From Avidehalobacter sp964569265 (GTDB taxonomy: Bacteria; Bacillota; Dehalobacteriia; UBA4068; UBA4997), in NCBI GenBank assembly GCA_964569265.1, contig CAZMTO010000017.1:1-32667 (forward strand): a stretch of DNA of 32,667 nucleotides, read 5' to 3'. A program made the translations under genes and the position numbers. Shown here piece by piece: positions 1 through 6,581 of this stretch. Below the pieces are notes generated by a model that was given only the letters and a program-made list of their open reading frames with translations, did no database searches and was not told where the DNA came from. Within the stretch, counting starts at the first letter, position 1. Each line of letters starts with the position of its first letter.

Positions 1-97
1 CGCACTTTTTGCACACCGCATTGCTTTTCTCCATCTCAAACGGCTTTAACGGTGTACCGTCGGTGTCAAAAATCATAACCCTTGCGTATTTTGCCAT
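1..97 (-). CDS. partial phage early protein, unknown function (N-terminus only)
   Basis: Thirty-two codons are visible before the window edge. The start ATG at 97-95 follows AGGAGG by 10 nt, and that ribosome binding site overlaps the end of the ssb gene, so the two are almost certainly co-transcribed. The visible peptide starts MAKYARVMIFDTDGTPLKPF and reaches C-K-K-C at its end, which could be the first half of a zinc-binding site. The family is not recognised. It continues the early operon. Confidence 0.6.
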   Translation of the reverse strand, partial: MAKYARVMIFDTDGTPLKPFEMEKSNAVCKKC

Positions 98-112
98 TTG
101 CACTACACCTCC

Positions 113-547
113 TTAAAAGGGTAAATCCCCCGCCACAGGCAGGTCACCCCCGGCCCACGGCTCACCGTCTGCCCACGCATCTTCCTCGTCATACGCCGGG
201 GCGCTTGCGTTTTGCTCGCTCTGCTTGTCCGCTGGGCTTAAAAAACGCACGCTGCGCGCAATAACCTCAGTCACCCAACGCTTTTCGCCGTCATTGTCGG
301 TGTAGGAACGTATCTGCAAGCGGCCATCCACCGCCGCCAGCTTACCTTTTGCTAAATACCGGGCGCAGCTCTCTGCCGGCTTGCCCCACACCACAATGTT
401 AATAAAATCTGCCTGCTTTTCGCCGTCAGCCCCGATAAAGGGGCGGTCTACCGCTAAACTAAACTGGCAAACCGCCTTGCCGTTTGGCGTAAACCGCAGC
501 TCCGGGTCACGCGTTAAGCGCCCTATTAAAACAACAATATTAAGCAT
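113..547 (-). CDS. ssb: single-stranded DNA-binding protein (phage-encoded SSB)
   Basis: This is a 144-residue protein with the SSB OB-fold signature: it starts MLNIVVLIGRLTRDPELRFT, followed by the FINIVVWGKPAE strand and a KGKLAAVDGRLQ segment, and it ends in an acidic tail closing with D-L-P-F, the conserved tip through which SSBs contact partner proteins. Length and layout match bacterial SSBs. An upstream in-frame start at 592 exists, but AGGAGGCGAAAAG directly before the ATG at 547 fixes the start. It overlaps the preceding zinc-ribbon gene by 8 nt and sits in the prophage early operon, so it probably serves phage replication or recombination rather than being the only chromosomal SSB. 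Confidence 0.93.
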   Translation of the reverse strand: MLNIVVLIGRLTRDPELRFTPNGKAVCQFSLAVDRPFIGADGEKQADFINIVVWGKPAESCARYLAKGKLAAVDGRLQIRSYTDNDGEKRWVTEVIARSVRFLSPADKQSEQNASAPAYDEEDAWADGEPWAGGDLPVAGDLPF

Positions 548-710
548 CTTTTCGCCTCCTGTTTTGTTTAAACCAACACCTTGGGCAAACATAGCCGCCG
601 GCCGGCACCTTCTGCTTTAACGCCACATACCATTTTAGCCCGCAGCCAATGCAGGTTTCGCGGCGGCGCTTTGGTTCGCGGGCTTGCCCCACATAACGGT
701 TGTATACCAT
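540..710 (-). CDS. small zinc-ribbon-like phage protein
   Basis: A 56-residue basic protein with two CxxC knuckles, C-I-G-C and C-P-R-C, separated by about 20 residues, as in a treble-clef or zinc-ribbon fold, with a K/R-rich C-terminus. The ATG at 710-708 shares one base with the stop codon of the upstream HNH-like gene (TGATG), which indicates translational coupling. A longer in-frame start at 755 would lie inside that gene and has no reason to be used. The specific family is not recognised; nucleic-acid binding is inferred from the motif and charge. Confidence 0.7.
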   Translation of the reverse strand: MVYNRYVGQAREPKRRRETCIGCGLKWYVALKQKVPAGGYVCPRCWFKQNRRRKDA

Positions 711-1096
711 CACGCCACCCCATTCCACATCCGCAAAAAAGCCTCCTCGCCCCACAGTGCCACAAAACGCTCACGGCATTCTGCCTGCAAGGCCCGCAGT
801 TTGCTGCTGTTGTTGTGAACACCATCGGCCCCGGTGTGCTCGTCCACCGTCAGCCACACCCAAAGCCCCAGCTCATCACTGATTTTTCTGCGGCTTCCGG
901 GGTAAATGTGGTGCTTCACCAAATTTTCCCGCGCACCGGATACATAGCTTACCCGCTCAGCCTGCATAATGCTGGCAGCACTCGGCTTGGCATAGCCGCC
1001 CTTTGCCTTAAGCGGCGTTTTGCGCTTTAAGGCGGTCTTAGCTTTCAGCGGTGTTTTGCTTTTCAGCGGTGTTTTTCTCTGCAAACTGCTCATCAT
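710..1096 (-). CDS. HNH/NinG-like phage protein with N-terminal KTPLK repeats
   Basis: A 128-residue protein if started at the ATG at 1096, which has GGGAG about 10 nt upstream. A TTG at 1129, overlapping the upstream micro-ORF stop (TTGA), would add 11 residues. Residues about 8-31 are four tandem hexapeptides of the K-T-P-L-K-x type, a highly basic tail. The C-terminal part has K-H-H-I-Y-P-G-S-R-R-K followed by a WLTVDEHTGADGVHNN stretch, resembling the HH...G.RK...H pattern of small phage HNH or NinG-type recombination proteins. Its place next to ssb in the early operon fits DNA recombination or packaging. Catalytic activity is inferred, not shown. Confidence 0.7.
   Translation of the reverse strand: MMSSLQRKTPLKSKTPLKAKTALKRKTPLKAKGGYAKPSAASIMQAERVSYVSGARENLVKHHIYPGSRRKISDELGLWVWLTVDEHTGADGVHNNSSKLRALQAECRERFVALWGEEAFLRMWNGVA
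1004..1075 (-). repeat. tandem 18-bp coding repeat (KTPLKx x4)
   Basis: Four imperfect 18-bp units encode K-T-P-L-K-S, K-T-P-L-K-A, K-T-A-L-K-R and K-T-P-L-K-A in the N-terminus of the HNH/NinG-like protein. The third unit has Ala in place of Pro. Such arrays can change in copy number by slippage without breaking the reading frame. Confidence 0.8.
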
Positions 1097-1125
1097 CTTG
1101 ACTTTTCTCCCTTGCTCTGCTATAC

Positions 1126-1194
1126 TCAACGTGTCAATATGTTTTTGGGGGTCGTGCCTATTTTCGGTGCGGCTCTCTTTTTATGCGCCATCAT
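1126..1194 (-). CDS. 22-residue basic micro-ORF, possible coupled peptide
   Basis: This short frame starts ATG ATG at 1194, overlapping the stop of the 37-residue ORF (ATGATG), and stops TGA at 1128-1126, overlapping the TTG alternative start of the HNH-like gene. It encodes a lysine/arginine-rich peptide. Overlap at both ends, as in the surrounding operon, is the only argument that it is translated; it may simply carry ribosomes into the next gene. No family is recognised. Confidence 0.35.
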   Translation of the reverse strand: MMAHKKRAAPKIGTTPKNILTR

Positions 1195-1304
1195 CCCTTA
1201 AAACCTCTTTTTATAAGGGCTTCGGCCACATCCCCCAAAAAGAATGTCTGCGGGCCGCCAACCCTTGGCAAGCCCTCCACAATCTCCTTTACCTTTTTGC
1301 CCAT
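1191..1304 (-). CDS. 37-residue phage early ORF, unknown function
   Basis: The ATG at 1304-1302 is preceded by GAGGTGACAAAT, a good ribosome binding site. The product starts MGKKVKEIVEGLPRVGG, continues with a P-Q-T-F-F segment and ends in ALIKRGFKG. It fills most of the gap between the HTH protein and the HNH-like protein and overlaps the next micro-ORF. Many phage early operons carry such peptides; no function can be assigned. Confidence 0.5.
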   Translation of the reverse strand: MGKKVKEIVEGLPRVGGPQTFFLGDVAEALIKRGFKG

Positions 1305-1330
1305 ATTTGTCACCTCATTGTCAGGCAACA

Positions 1331-1648
1331 TCAGCGCCCACCTTCTTTCAAGAATTCATTTGCCCGGTCTTCCGGCGCCAGGCCAAGCGCTTTCAGCTTT
1401 TTATATTGCCGCTCCATCGCCGCCACATCAATGCCCCACGCTTCAAATGCCACCTCGGTGTTCACCGAATGTATGCCCAGCCTGCTCACGTTGCGTTCTC
1501 GCATCAGGGTCAGCGCTTTTTTCTTCATCCGGCTTATAGTGCTTTGCCCTACCGCCCCAAAAAGCTCCAGCATTTCTGCATTGCTTATTTCTCGGTTTTG
1601 ATAATATATCCTAAGCACGGTAGCCGGGTCAGCTAATTTAATTGCCAT
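1331..1648 (-). CDS. small HTH-containing phage protein
   Basis: A 105-residue protein. Residues about 20-48 (the ISNAEMLELFGAVGQSTISR stretch) look like a helix-turn-helix with a Q-S-T-I-S-R recognition helix, and the rest is charged and helical. The ATG at 1648 has GAGGGGGTG upstream. It lies 38 bp downstream of the Cro-like gene on the same strand, as the second gene of the early operon. It may be an early regulator or a replication-associated protein. The family is not recognised; DNA binding is inferred from the HTH pattern. Confidence 0.65.
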   Translation of the reverse strand: MAIKLADPATVLRIYYQNREISNAEMLELFGAVGQSTISRMKKKALTLMRERNVSRLGIHSVNTEVAFEAWGIDVAAMERQYKKLKALGLAPEDRANEFLKEGGR

Positions 1649-1686
1649 TTACATCACCCCCTCTTCATTCCACCCTCTCGTTTCCT

Positions 1687-1893
1687 TTAAGACACTTTGC
1701 TGTCAAAAAAAATGCCCATAGGCGATTCTATGCCAAGCACGTCCACTATTTGCTGAATCTCCCCCAGCGTAAATTCCGATGTGCCATTACACTTTCGGTA
1801 ATATGCTGACTTTGATATGCCAATAGCCTCACATAAGGACTGCTTGCTCACTCCCCTAACAGCCATCTCGTATTCAAGTTTAGCCCTATTCAT
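1687..1893 (-). CDS. Cro-like small HTH regulator
   Basis: A 68-residue XRE-type protein: KQSLCEAIGISKSAYYRKCN is the helix-turn-helix, followed by a TLGEIQQIVDVLGI helix. AGGAGGTGAAATT before the ATG at 1893 favours this start over the in-frame ATG at 1920. It is transcribed divergently from the CI-type repressor across a 187-bp control region and is first in the early lytic operon, the position of Cro. It probably represses the opposing promoter by binding shared operators; the regulatory role is inferred from position and fold. Confidence 0.8.
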   Translation of the reverse strand: MNRAKLEYEMAVRGVSKQSLCEAIGISKSAYYRKCNGTSEFTLGEIQQIVDVLGIESPMGIFFDSKVS

Positions 1894-1913
1894 AATTTCA
1901 CCTCCTGACTCTT

Positions 1914-1929
1914 GTGTCATTTAAGACAC
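1914..1929. promoter_or_regulatory. candidate CI/Cro operator, inverted repeat
   Basis: GTGTC-N6-GACAC is a perfect 5+5 bp inverted repeat at the expected transcription start of the early promoter. Same-orientation half sites GACATT at 1965-1970 and GACACT at 2022-2027 fall at the early -35 box and inside the repressor promoter. The arrangement fits a three-site switch region, but binding is inferred. Confidence 0.5.
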
Positions 1930-1933
1930 TTAT

Positions 1934-1962
1934 AATTTATCACCATTTTTCTTATTTGTCAA
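1934..1962 (-). promoter_or_regulatory. early (Cro-side) sigma-A promoter
   Basis: On the minus strand TTGACA (1962-1957) is followed after 17 nt by TAAATT (1939-1934). The -35 matches consensus and the -10 matches 4 of 6. It would start transcription near 1927, about 34 nt upstream of the Cro-like ATG. Confidence 0.6.
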
Positions 1963-2012
1963 TAGACATTGTGCATTTTTAGAAACTTTTTTCTTTTTTT
2001 TGCTCAAAAGGG

Positions 2013-2041
2013 TTGCAAAAACGACACTCTTTTGTTATACT
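2013..2041 (+). promoter_or_regulatory. repressor-side sigma-A promoter
   Basis: TTGCAA (2013-2018), a 17-nt spacer, then TATACT (2036-2041), 39 nt upstream of the repressor ATG. A GACACT half site lies in the spacer, consistent with autoregulation or Cro repression. Confidence 0.7.
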
Positions 2042-2080
2042 ATTCGCATACAACAAAGGTATAAAAGGAAAATAAATACA

Positions 2081-2704
2081 ATGACAAAGAATGACATCGG
2101 ACACAAAATCAAATCCCTACGAGAACAACAAAAGCTCACTTTAGAACAGGTGGGCGATATCGTTGGCGTTGGCAAAAGCACCGTACGCAAATGGGAAACG
2201 GGTGAAATTGCCAATATGCGCCGAGATAAAATCGCTTCGCTTGCAAAAGCTCTACACACAACACCTGCATATCTGATGGGTTGGGAAGAAACTACCGCCC
2301 CCACCACCACTGGTATCAAAATTCCTGTGTTGGGGCGCGTGGCGGCTGGTATTCCCGTAGATGCCATAGAGGATGTTTTGGATTGGGAGGAAATCCCCCA
2401 AAGCATGGCGGCAACAGGCGAATACTTCGGCTTAAAAATAAAAGGTGACAGTATGCTGCCCGACATCAAAAGCGGCGATGTAGTCATAGTTCGGCGGCAA
2501 GAACAGGTAGAAAACGGCGAGATTGCCATCGTGCTAATCAATGGCGACGAAGCCACCGCCAAAAAGGTTAAACACACCGAAAGCGGCATAATGCTTATCC
2601 CAAATAACCCCACCTTCGAACCTATGTTCTTCTCCAAGGCAGAAATAGCCACCAAGCCCGTGCAAATCATAGGTCGTGTGGTGGAGCTGCGGCGCACACT
2701 TTAA
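2081..2704 (+). CDS. CI/LexA-type phage repressor (XRE + S24 peptidase)
   Basis: A 207-residue two-domain repressor. Residues 5-60 are an XRE helix-turn-helix (LEQVGDIVGVGKSTVRKWET) and residues 80-205 an S24 self-cleavage domain. The Ala89-Gly90 scissile bond lies in GRVAAGIP, Ser124 is in K-G-D-S-M, and the general-base Lys161 is in E-A-T-A-K-K. All catalytic elements are intact, so SOS-induced RecA-assisted autocleavage is likely. AAAAGGAAAA before the ATG at 2081 is preferred over the in-frame start at 2000, which lies upstream of the promoter. It faces the Cro-like gene and is followed by the integrase on the same strand. It should maintain lysogeny by repressing the minus-strand early promoter. 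Confidence 0.92.
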   Translation: MTKNDIGHKIKSLREQQKLTLEQVGDIVGVGKSTVRKWETGEIANMRRDKIASLAKALHTTPAYLMGWEETTAPTTTGIKIPVLGRVAAGIPVDAIEDVLDWEEIPQSMAATGEYFGLKIKGDSMLPDIKSGDVVIVRRQEQVENGEIAIVLINGDEATAKKVKHTESGIMLIPNNPTFEPMFFSKAEIATKPVQIIGRVVELRRTL

Positions 2705-2732
2705 TAAAATTCAAATAATTATTCAACCAAAC

Positions 2733-2770
2733 AAAAAAACCGCCCCTGCTGCGCCAACAGCAAAGGCGGT
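2733..2770 (-). terminator. hairpin with T-run on the minus strand
   Basis: ACCGCC...GGCGGT with an inner CTG(CTG)/CAGCA pairing forms a strong stem at 2739-2770. The seven-A run at 2733-2739 gives an intrinsic-terminator T-run only on the minus strand, so it would stop leftward transcripts before they reach the repressor in antisense. On the plus strand it is a hairpin without a T-run. Confidence 0.55.
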
Positions 2771-2873
2771 CCAAGTAGTGCATTTGCACAAAGATTTTAC
2801 AGAACATATTATAGCAAATGCACTCCCGTTTTTCAACTGCTTTTAACATTTTCAAAAAAGGAGTGTATTTTTT

Positions 2874-4007
2874 ATGCCCATTTACAAATCCGGCGGCAAA
2901 AAAGACGGTTTGCAGCGCTACCGCGTGCGCGTAGCTCTCACCGATGCAGAGGGCCACGGCCGCCAAATTGAGCGCGTTGCCTACGGGCTGGAAAACGCCA
3001 AAGCCTTAGAGTGCGAACTCATCGCCGACAAGCGGCAGATTGCCGCCGGCAGCACCATCACCCTGGCCGAACTCACCGCCGAATACAATCAGTCGCGCCT
3101 TAAATCTGTGCGAGAAACCAGCCGCGCCAAAAACATTCAGGTGCAAAACAAATACATATTGCCAATGCTGGGCGAACAGCGCATAGACCGCCTGCCACCC
3201 ACCCTGCTGCAAAAGTGGAAAAATTCACTTGAGGAACGCGATCTGGCACTGCGCACCCGCCAGCGCATCTACGGTGAACTGCGTTCCCTGTTAAACTTTG
3301 CCGTTAAAATGGACTACATACCCAGTAACCCGCTGCTAAAGGTAGGCAATTTTCGTGACGCTCTGGCCGCGCCGCAGCACAAAATCAACTACTACACCGC
3401 CGATGAATTCCATCTTTTTATTGCCGCAGCCAGAAAAGCCGCCGGCACCGCCAGCGCAGCCACACTCTCCATCACAGAATGGCATTATTATGTTTTCTTC
3501 AATATTGCATTTTACACCGGCCTCCGCAAAGGCGAAATTAACGCCCTAACCTGGCAGGATATATCCGGCAATGTTCTTACCGTCAGCAAAAGCGTAGCCC
3601 AAAAGCTTAAAGGCGGTGACCGTATTACCCCGCCTAAAAACAAATCTTCTTACCGCACACTGCAAATCCCCGCCCCGCTTATGGATATCCTTGCCGAACA
3701 CAAAGCCCGCTGCCGCCAGCTCCCCGGCTTTAACGACAGCAAATTTATCTGCGGCTATGATCTGTCCCTGCGCGACAGCACACTGGAACACCGCAATGCC
3801 CAATACGCTGCTGCCGCCGGGGTTAAAAAAATCCGCATCCACGATTTTCGCCACTCTCACGCTTCCCTGCTCGCTAACGAGGGCATAAACATTCAGGAGA
3901 TCGCCCGCCGCCTTGGCCACGCTAAAATAGAGATGACCTGGAACACATATTCCCACCTGTACCCCCGCGAAGAAGAACGCGCCATAGCAGTTCTTAATAA
4001 AATATAG
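2874..4007 (+). CDS. int: tyrosine recombinase, phage-type integrase
   Basis: A 377-residue integrase. An N-terminal AP2/arm-binding-like region covers residues 1-60, a SAM-like core-binding domain residues 62-160, and the catalytic domain residues about 175-375. Catalytic residues are visible: Arg218 (YTGLRKGE), a Lys near 255, His323 and Arg326 (H-D-F-R), His349 (LGHA) and nucleophile Tyr359 (NTYSHLYP). AAGGAG lies before the ATG. The gene reads towards, and stops 67 bp short of, the 3' end of tRNA-Ser(CGA), the usual geometry for integration into a tRNA 3' end. It should catalyse site-specific integration and, with an unseen excisionase, excision. The catalytic set is complete. Confidence 0.95.
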   Translation: MPIYKSGGKKDGLQRYRVRVALTDAEGHGRQIERVAYGLENAKALECELIADKRQIAAGSTITLAELTAEYNQSRLKSVRETSRAKNIQVQNKYILPMLGEQRIDRLPPTLLQKWKNSLEERDLALRTRQRIYGELRSLLNFAVKMDYIPSNPLLKVGNFRDALAAPQHKINYYTADEFHLFIAAARKAAGTASAATLSITEWHYYVFFNIAFYTGLRKGEINALTWQDISGNVLTVSKSVAQKLKGGDRITPPKNKSSYRTLQIPAPLMDILAEHKARCRQLPGFNDSKFICGYDLSLRDSTLEHRNAQYAAAAGVKKIRIHDFRHSHASLLANEGINIQEIARRLGHAKIEMTWNTYSHLYPREEERAIAVLNKI

Positions 4008-4023
4008 GGATATTTTAGGGATA
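4004..4023. repeat. direct repeat TAGGGATAT x2 after int
   Basis: TAGGGATAT occurs twice in about 20 bp immediately around and after the integrase stop codon. Paired short repeats beside an attachment core are often integrase arm sites, but this may be chance. Confidence 0.3.
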
Positions 4024-4030
4024 TAAAAAA

Positions 4031-4068
4031 ACAAAGTGCCTCAAACCCAGTGTTTAAGGCACTTTTTA
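4031..4068. terminator. bidirectional intrinsic terminator between int and tRNA-Ser
   Basis: AAAGTGCCT...AGGCACTTTTT forms a long stem with an inner CAAAC/GTTTA extension. T-runs or A-runs on both sides allow it to end the integrase transcript rightward and the tRNA transcript leftward. Confidence 0.8.
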
Positions 4069-4074
4069 CTTTTT

Positions 4075-4120
4075 TGGCGGAAGCGGTGGGATTCGAACCC
4101 ACGAGCCCGTGAGGACTACC
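4075..4120. other. putative attachment site (att) in the tRNA-Ser 3' half
   Basis: Inferred only from geometry: the integrase is adjacent to this tRNA 3' end, and tyrosine integrases commonly recombine at tRNA 3' ends, regenerating the gene. The core cannot be delimited because the second att copy lies beyond the left edge. Confidence 0.4.
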
Positions 4121-4163
4121 TGATTTCGAGTCAGGCCCGTTATGACCACTTCGATACGCTTCC
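4075..4163 (-). tRNA. tRNA-Ser (anticodon CGA)
   Basis: A class II tRNA of 89 nt on the minus strand. The acceptor stem GGAAGCG pairs with CGCTTCC, followed by discriminator G and an encoded CCA. The anticodon stem CCTGA/TCAGG encloses CTCGAAA, giving CGA for UCG codons. The long variable arm and TTCGAATC T-loop are present. The gene is intact despite the adjoining element. Confidence 0.96.
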
Positions 4164-4203
4164 ATACAATGTAAAAAACAGCTTAGGCAAAACGCCTTAT
4201 AAA

Positions 4204-4232
4204 ATAATAGCACATAAATTAAAAAAAGGCAA
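4204..4232 (-). promoter_or_regulatory. tRNA-Ser promoter
   Basis: On the minus strand TTGCCT (4232-4227), 17 nt, then TATTAT (4209-4204), about 40 bp upstream of the tRNA 5' end. Confidence 0.65.
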
Positions 4233-4256
4233 GGTTTTTAACCCAAATTTTAAGTT

Positions 4257-4282
4257 AAAAAGCCGGGCAAAAGCTGCCCGGC
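4257..4282 (-). terminator. pcrA intrinsic terminator
   Basis: On the minus strand GCCGGGCA-GCTTT-TGCCCGGC followed by TTTTT, 24 bp after the pcrA stop codon. The eight-pair stem is perfect. Confidence 0.9.
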
Positions 4283-4305
4283 CTGTATTAACCTGTTTTG
4301 CGGTA

Positions 4306-6555
4306 TTATTTTACCACTTTAAGCGGCGCATATTTTTGGATAAGCACCTTTACGCCCTGACCGGGAAAAGCAATCGAAAGCGCGGCTTCTTCGCCGGTAC
4401 CTTCTACCTTTACCACCACACCAAGGCCAAATTTGGTATGCTGCACTTTATCACCAATATTGATAAGCTGGCTGCCGGCATCTTTTTGCGGCTCGTAGCT
4501 GCGTTTTTGGCGGCTAACAAACAGCGACGTCGGCTTGGGGGTATCGTCACGCTTAACCTCCGGTCTATGGTAGCTTAACGTGTGAGAATTGAGCAGCTCG
4601 GTCGGAATTTCTTTAATAAAACGGCTGGGCGGCAGGCTTACATACTGCCCAAACATATTGCGGCGCATAGCGCGCGTCATTATCAGGCGCTTCATAGCCC
4701 GTGTCATAGCTACATAACACAGGCGGCGTTCCTCCTCCATCTCGTTTTCGTTAAGCAGAGAGCGGCTGTGCGGGAATATTTTTTCTTCCATACCAACCAT
4801 AAACACCACCGGGAACTCTAACCCCTTGGCGGCGTGCATAGTAAGCAGGGTTATACTGCCCTCCTCACTGTCGTAGCTGTCGGTATCGGTAATAAGGGCA
4901 ATACGCGCCAAAAAATTCTCCAGCGTGGGGGCATTGTCCTGCACATCGTCAAATTCGTCCGGCTGAGCAGCGGCTGCGGCGGCTGCTTCGTTCATATTAT
5001 CCACAAATTCTACGGCACTGGCTGCAAATTCACGCAGGTTATCCATACGGCTTTCTGCTGTGGTGGGGTCTTGCTGCTCCAGCATTGAATAATAGCCGGT
5101 TTTAGTCCACAATTCTTCCAACAGCTCGGTTATGGGCAAAACTTTGGCATCTGCTGCCAACCCTTCTATCAAATCGACAAAATGGCCCACACTTTTTTGT
5201 GCCGTAGGAGAAAGCGTTGCCAAAACCTCAGGTCTGGTTAAAGCCCTGTACACCGGCACACCCAGTTCGGCAGCACCGGCCTCTAACTTTTGGTAGCTGC
5301 CAATACCTATGCTGCGCTTGGGCTCGTTAATAATGCGCGCCAGGCTCAGGTTATCATCGGGGTTTATAAGCAGGCGCAAATACGCCAGAGTATCTTTTAT
5401 CTCCTTGCGCTCGTAAAACTTCATACCGCCGTAAACACGGTACGGAAAACCGTACTTAAGCAGAGAATCTTCTAAGGTTCTGGCCTGCGGGTGTGTGCGG
5501 TAAACCACGGCAAAGTCTTTATAATCAAAGCCCTGCTCGCGCATCATAGCAATGGTTTCTACCACAAACATACCTTCCGATCTGTCGTCCGGCAGCTCCT
5601 GATATTCAATCAGCTCACCGGCAGGGGCATCAGTCCACAGGGCCTTGGGCTTGCGCTGCACGTTATTTTCTATAACCGTGTTGGCCGCCTGCAAAATGTT
5701 CTGGGTGCTGCGATAATTCTGCTCCAGCTTAATCAGTTGGCAATCCTTATAATCACGTTCAAAATTAAGTATATTGCCGATATCTGCACCGCGCCAGCCG
5801 TAAATGCTCTGGTCAGGGTCACCCACCGCACAAATATTGCGGCTGCCTTCGGCCAGCAGACGAATAAGGTAATACTGCGAATAGTTGGTGTCCTGATATT
5901 CGTCTACCATAATATACTTAAACCGCTGCTGATACTTTTTAAGCACCTCGCGGTTGGCCTCAAACAGCCTTAGGGTATACATTATCAGGTCATCAAAGTC
6001 CATAGCGTTGGCCGCCAGCAGGCGCCGCTGGTATTCTTCGTATACCTTGGCCACCGTGCTGTCCCATTCGGTACCAATTTCGTTAAAATAGTCTTTAGGG
6101 GTTTGCAATTGATTTTTACACTTGCTTATTTGCGCGGCAATAGCACGCGGGTGATATTCCTTATCTTTTAGCCCCTGTTCCTTTAAAATGCGCTTTAACA
6201 GAGTTTGCTGGTCGGCATCATCGTAAATAATAAACTGCGAATCAAACGGCAAATGCTCGGCTTCTCGGCGCAAAATACGCAAACAAATGCTATGAAACGT
6301 ACCTACCCACATATTGCGCACCGAATACCCTGTAAGTTTTTCCATACGCGTACACATTTCCTGCGCGGCTTTATTGGTAAAAGTAAACGCCAGCAGTTCA
6401 CCCGGGCGCACACCCTTTTGTTGCAGCAAATACGCCGCTCTGGTTACCAATGCCTTGGTTTTGCCGCTGCCTGCACCGGCCAGCACCAGCACCGGGCCTT
6501 CGGTGGTTTGCACGGCTTTACGCTGCATTTCGTTCAAATTATCTAATATGTTCAT
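4306..6555 (-). CDS. pcrA: ATP-dependent DNA helicase PcrA/UvrD
   Basis: A 749-residue superfamily 1A helicase, the usual PcrA length. Motif I is GAGSGKT (residues 27-33), with motif Ia FTNKAA, motif II VDEYQDTN, GDPDQSIYGWRGA (motif III), the LEQNYRST region (motif IV), LTMHAAKGLEFPVVF (motif V) and YVAMTRA (motif VI). The C-terminal tail, from GDKVQHTKFGLGVVV onwards, is the RNA-polymerase/UvrB-interacting Tudor-like domain of Gram-positive PcrA. It unwinds DNA 3'-5' in repair, rolling-circle replication and removal of recombinases. AGGTGA precedes the ATG. It starts 26 bp after the YerC-like gene on the same strand and may be its operon partner; a terminator follows it. Confidence 0.97.
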   Translation of the reverse strand: MNILDNLNEMQRKAVQTTEGPVLVLAGAGSGKTKALVTRAAYLLQQKGVRPGELLAFTFTNKAAQEMCTRMEKLTGYSVRNMWVGTFHSICLRILRREAEHLPFDSQFIIYDDADQQTLLKRILKEQGLKDKEYHPRAIAAQISKCKNQLQTPKDYFNEIGTEWDSTVAKVYEEYQRRLLAANAMDFDDLIMYTLRLFEANREVLKKYQQRFKYIMVDEYQDTNYSQYYLIRLLAEGSRNICAVGDPDQSIYGWRGADIGNILNFERDYKDCQLIKLEQNYRSTQNILQAANTVIENNVQRKPKALWTDAPAGELIEYQELPDDRSEGMFVVETIAMMREQGFDYKDFAVVYRTHPQARTLEDSLLKYGFPYRVYGGMKFYERKEIKDTLAYLRLLINPDDNLSLARIINEPKRSIGIGSYQKLEAGAAELGVPVYRALTRPEVLATLSPTAQKSVGHFVDLIEGLAADAKVLPITELLEELWTKTGYYSMLEQQDPTTAESRMDNLREFAASAVEFVDNMNEAAAAAAAQPDEFDDVQDNAPTLENFLARIALITDTDSYDSEEGSITLLTMHAAKGLEFPVVFMVGMEEKIFPHSRSLLNENEMEEERRLCYVAMTRAMKRLIMTRAMRRNMFGQYVSLPPSRFIKEIPTELLNSHTLSYHRPEVKRDDTPKPTSLFVSRQKRSYEPQKDAGSQLINIGDKVQHTKFGLGVVVKVEGTGEEAALSIAFPGQGVKVLIQKYAPLKVVK

Positions 6556-6581
6556 TTTTTCACCTGTTATAGATTATGTTC

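Larger units (their letters stand above)
1..4075. mobile_element. integrase-side end of a prophage or integrative element (partial)
   Basis: A plus-strand tyrosine integrase and CI-type repressor, a divergent Cro-like gene and a tightly packed minus-strand early operon with SSB and an HNH/NinG-like protein make a standard temperate-phage lysogeny and early region. The right boundary is placed at the 3' end of tRNA-Ser(CGA), which the integrase abuts. The left end lies outside the window, so structural genes and the second attachment site cannot be seen. A phage-like integrative element is the alternative. Basis: gene content seen; element identity inferred. Confidence 0.85.

Noticed and set aside
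2000..2080. Longer N-terminus of the CI-type repressor starting at 2000
   Set aside because: The extension contains the repressor promoter itself and has no ribosome binding site; the XRE domain begins normally after the ATG at 2081.
4036..4578. Plus-strand open frame of 180 codons over the tRNA-Ser and pcrA end
   Set aside because: It runs antisense through an intact tRNA and the pcrA C-terminus and has no ribosome binding site.
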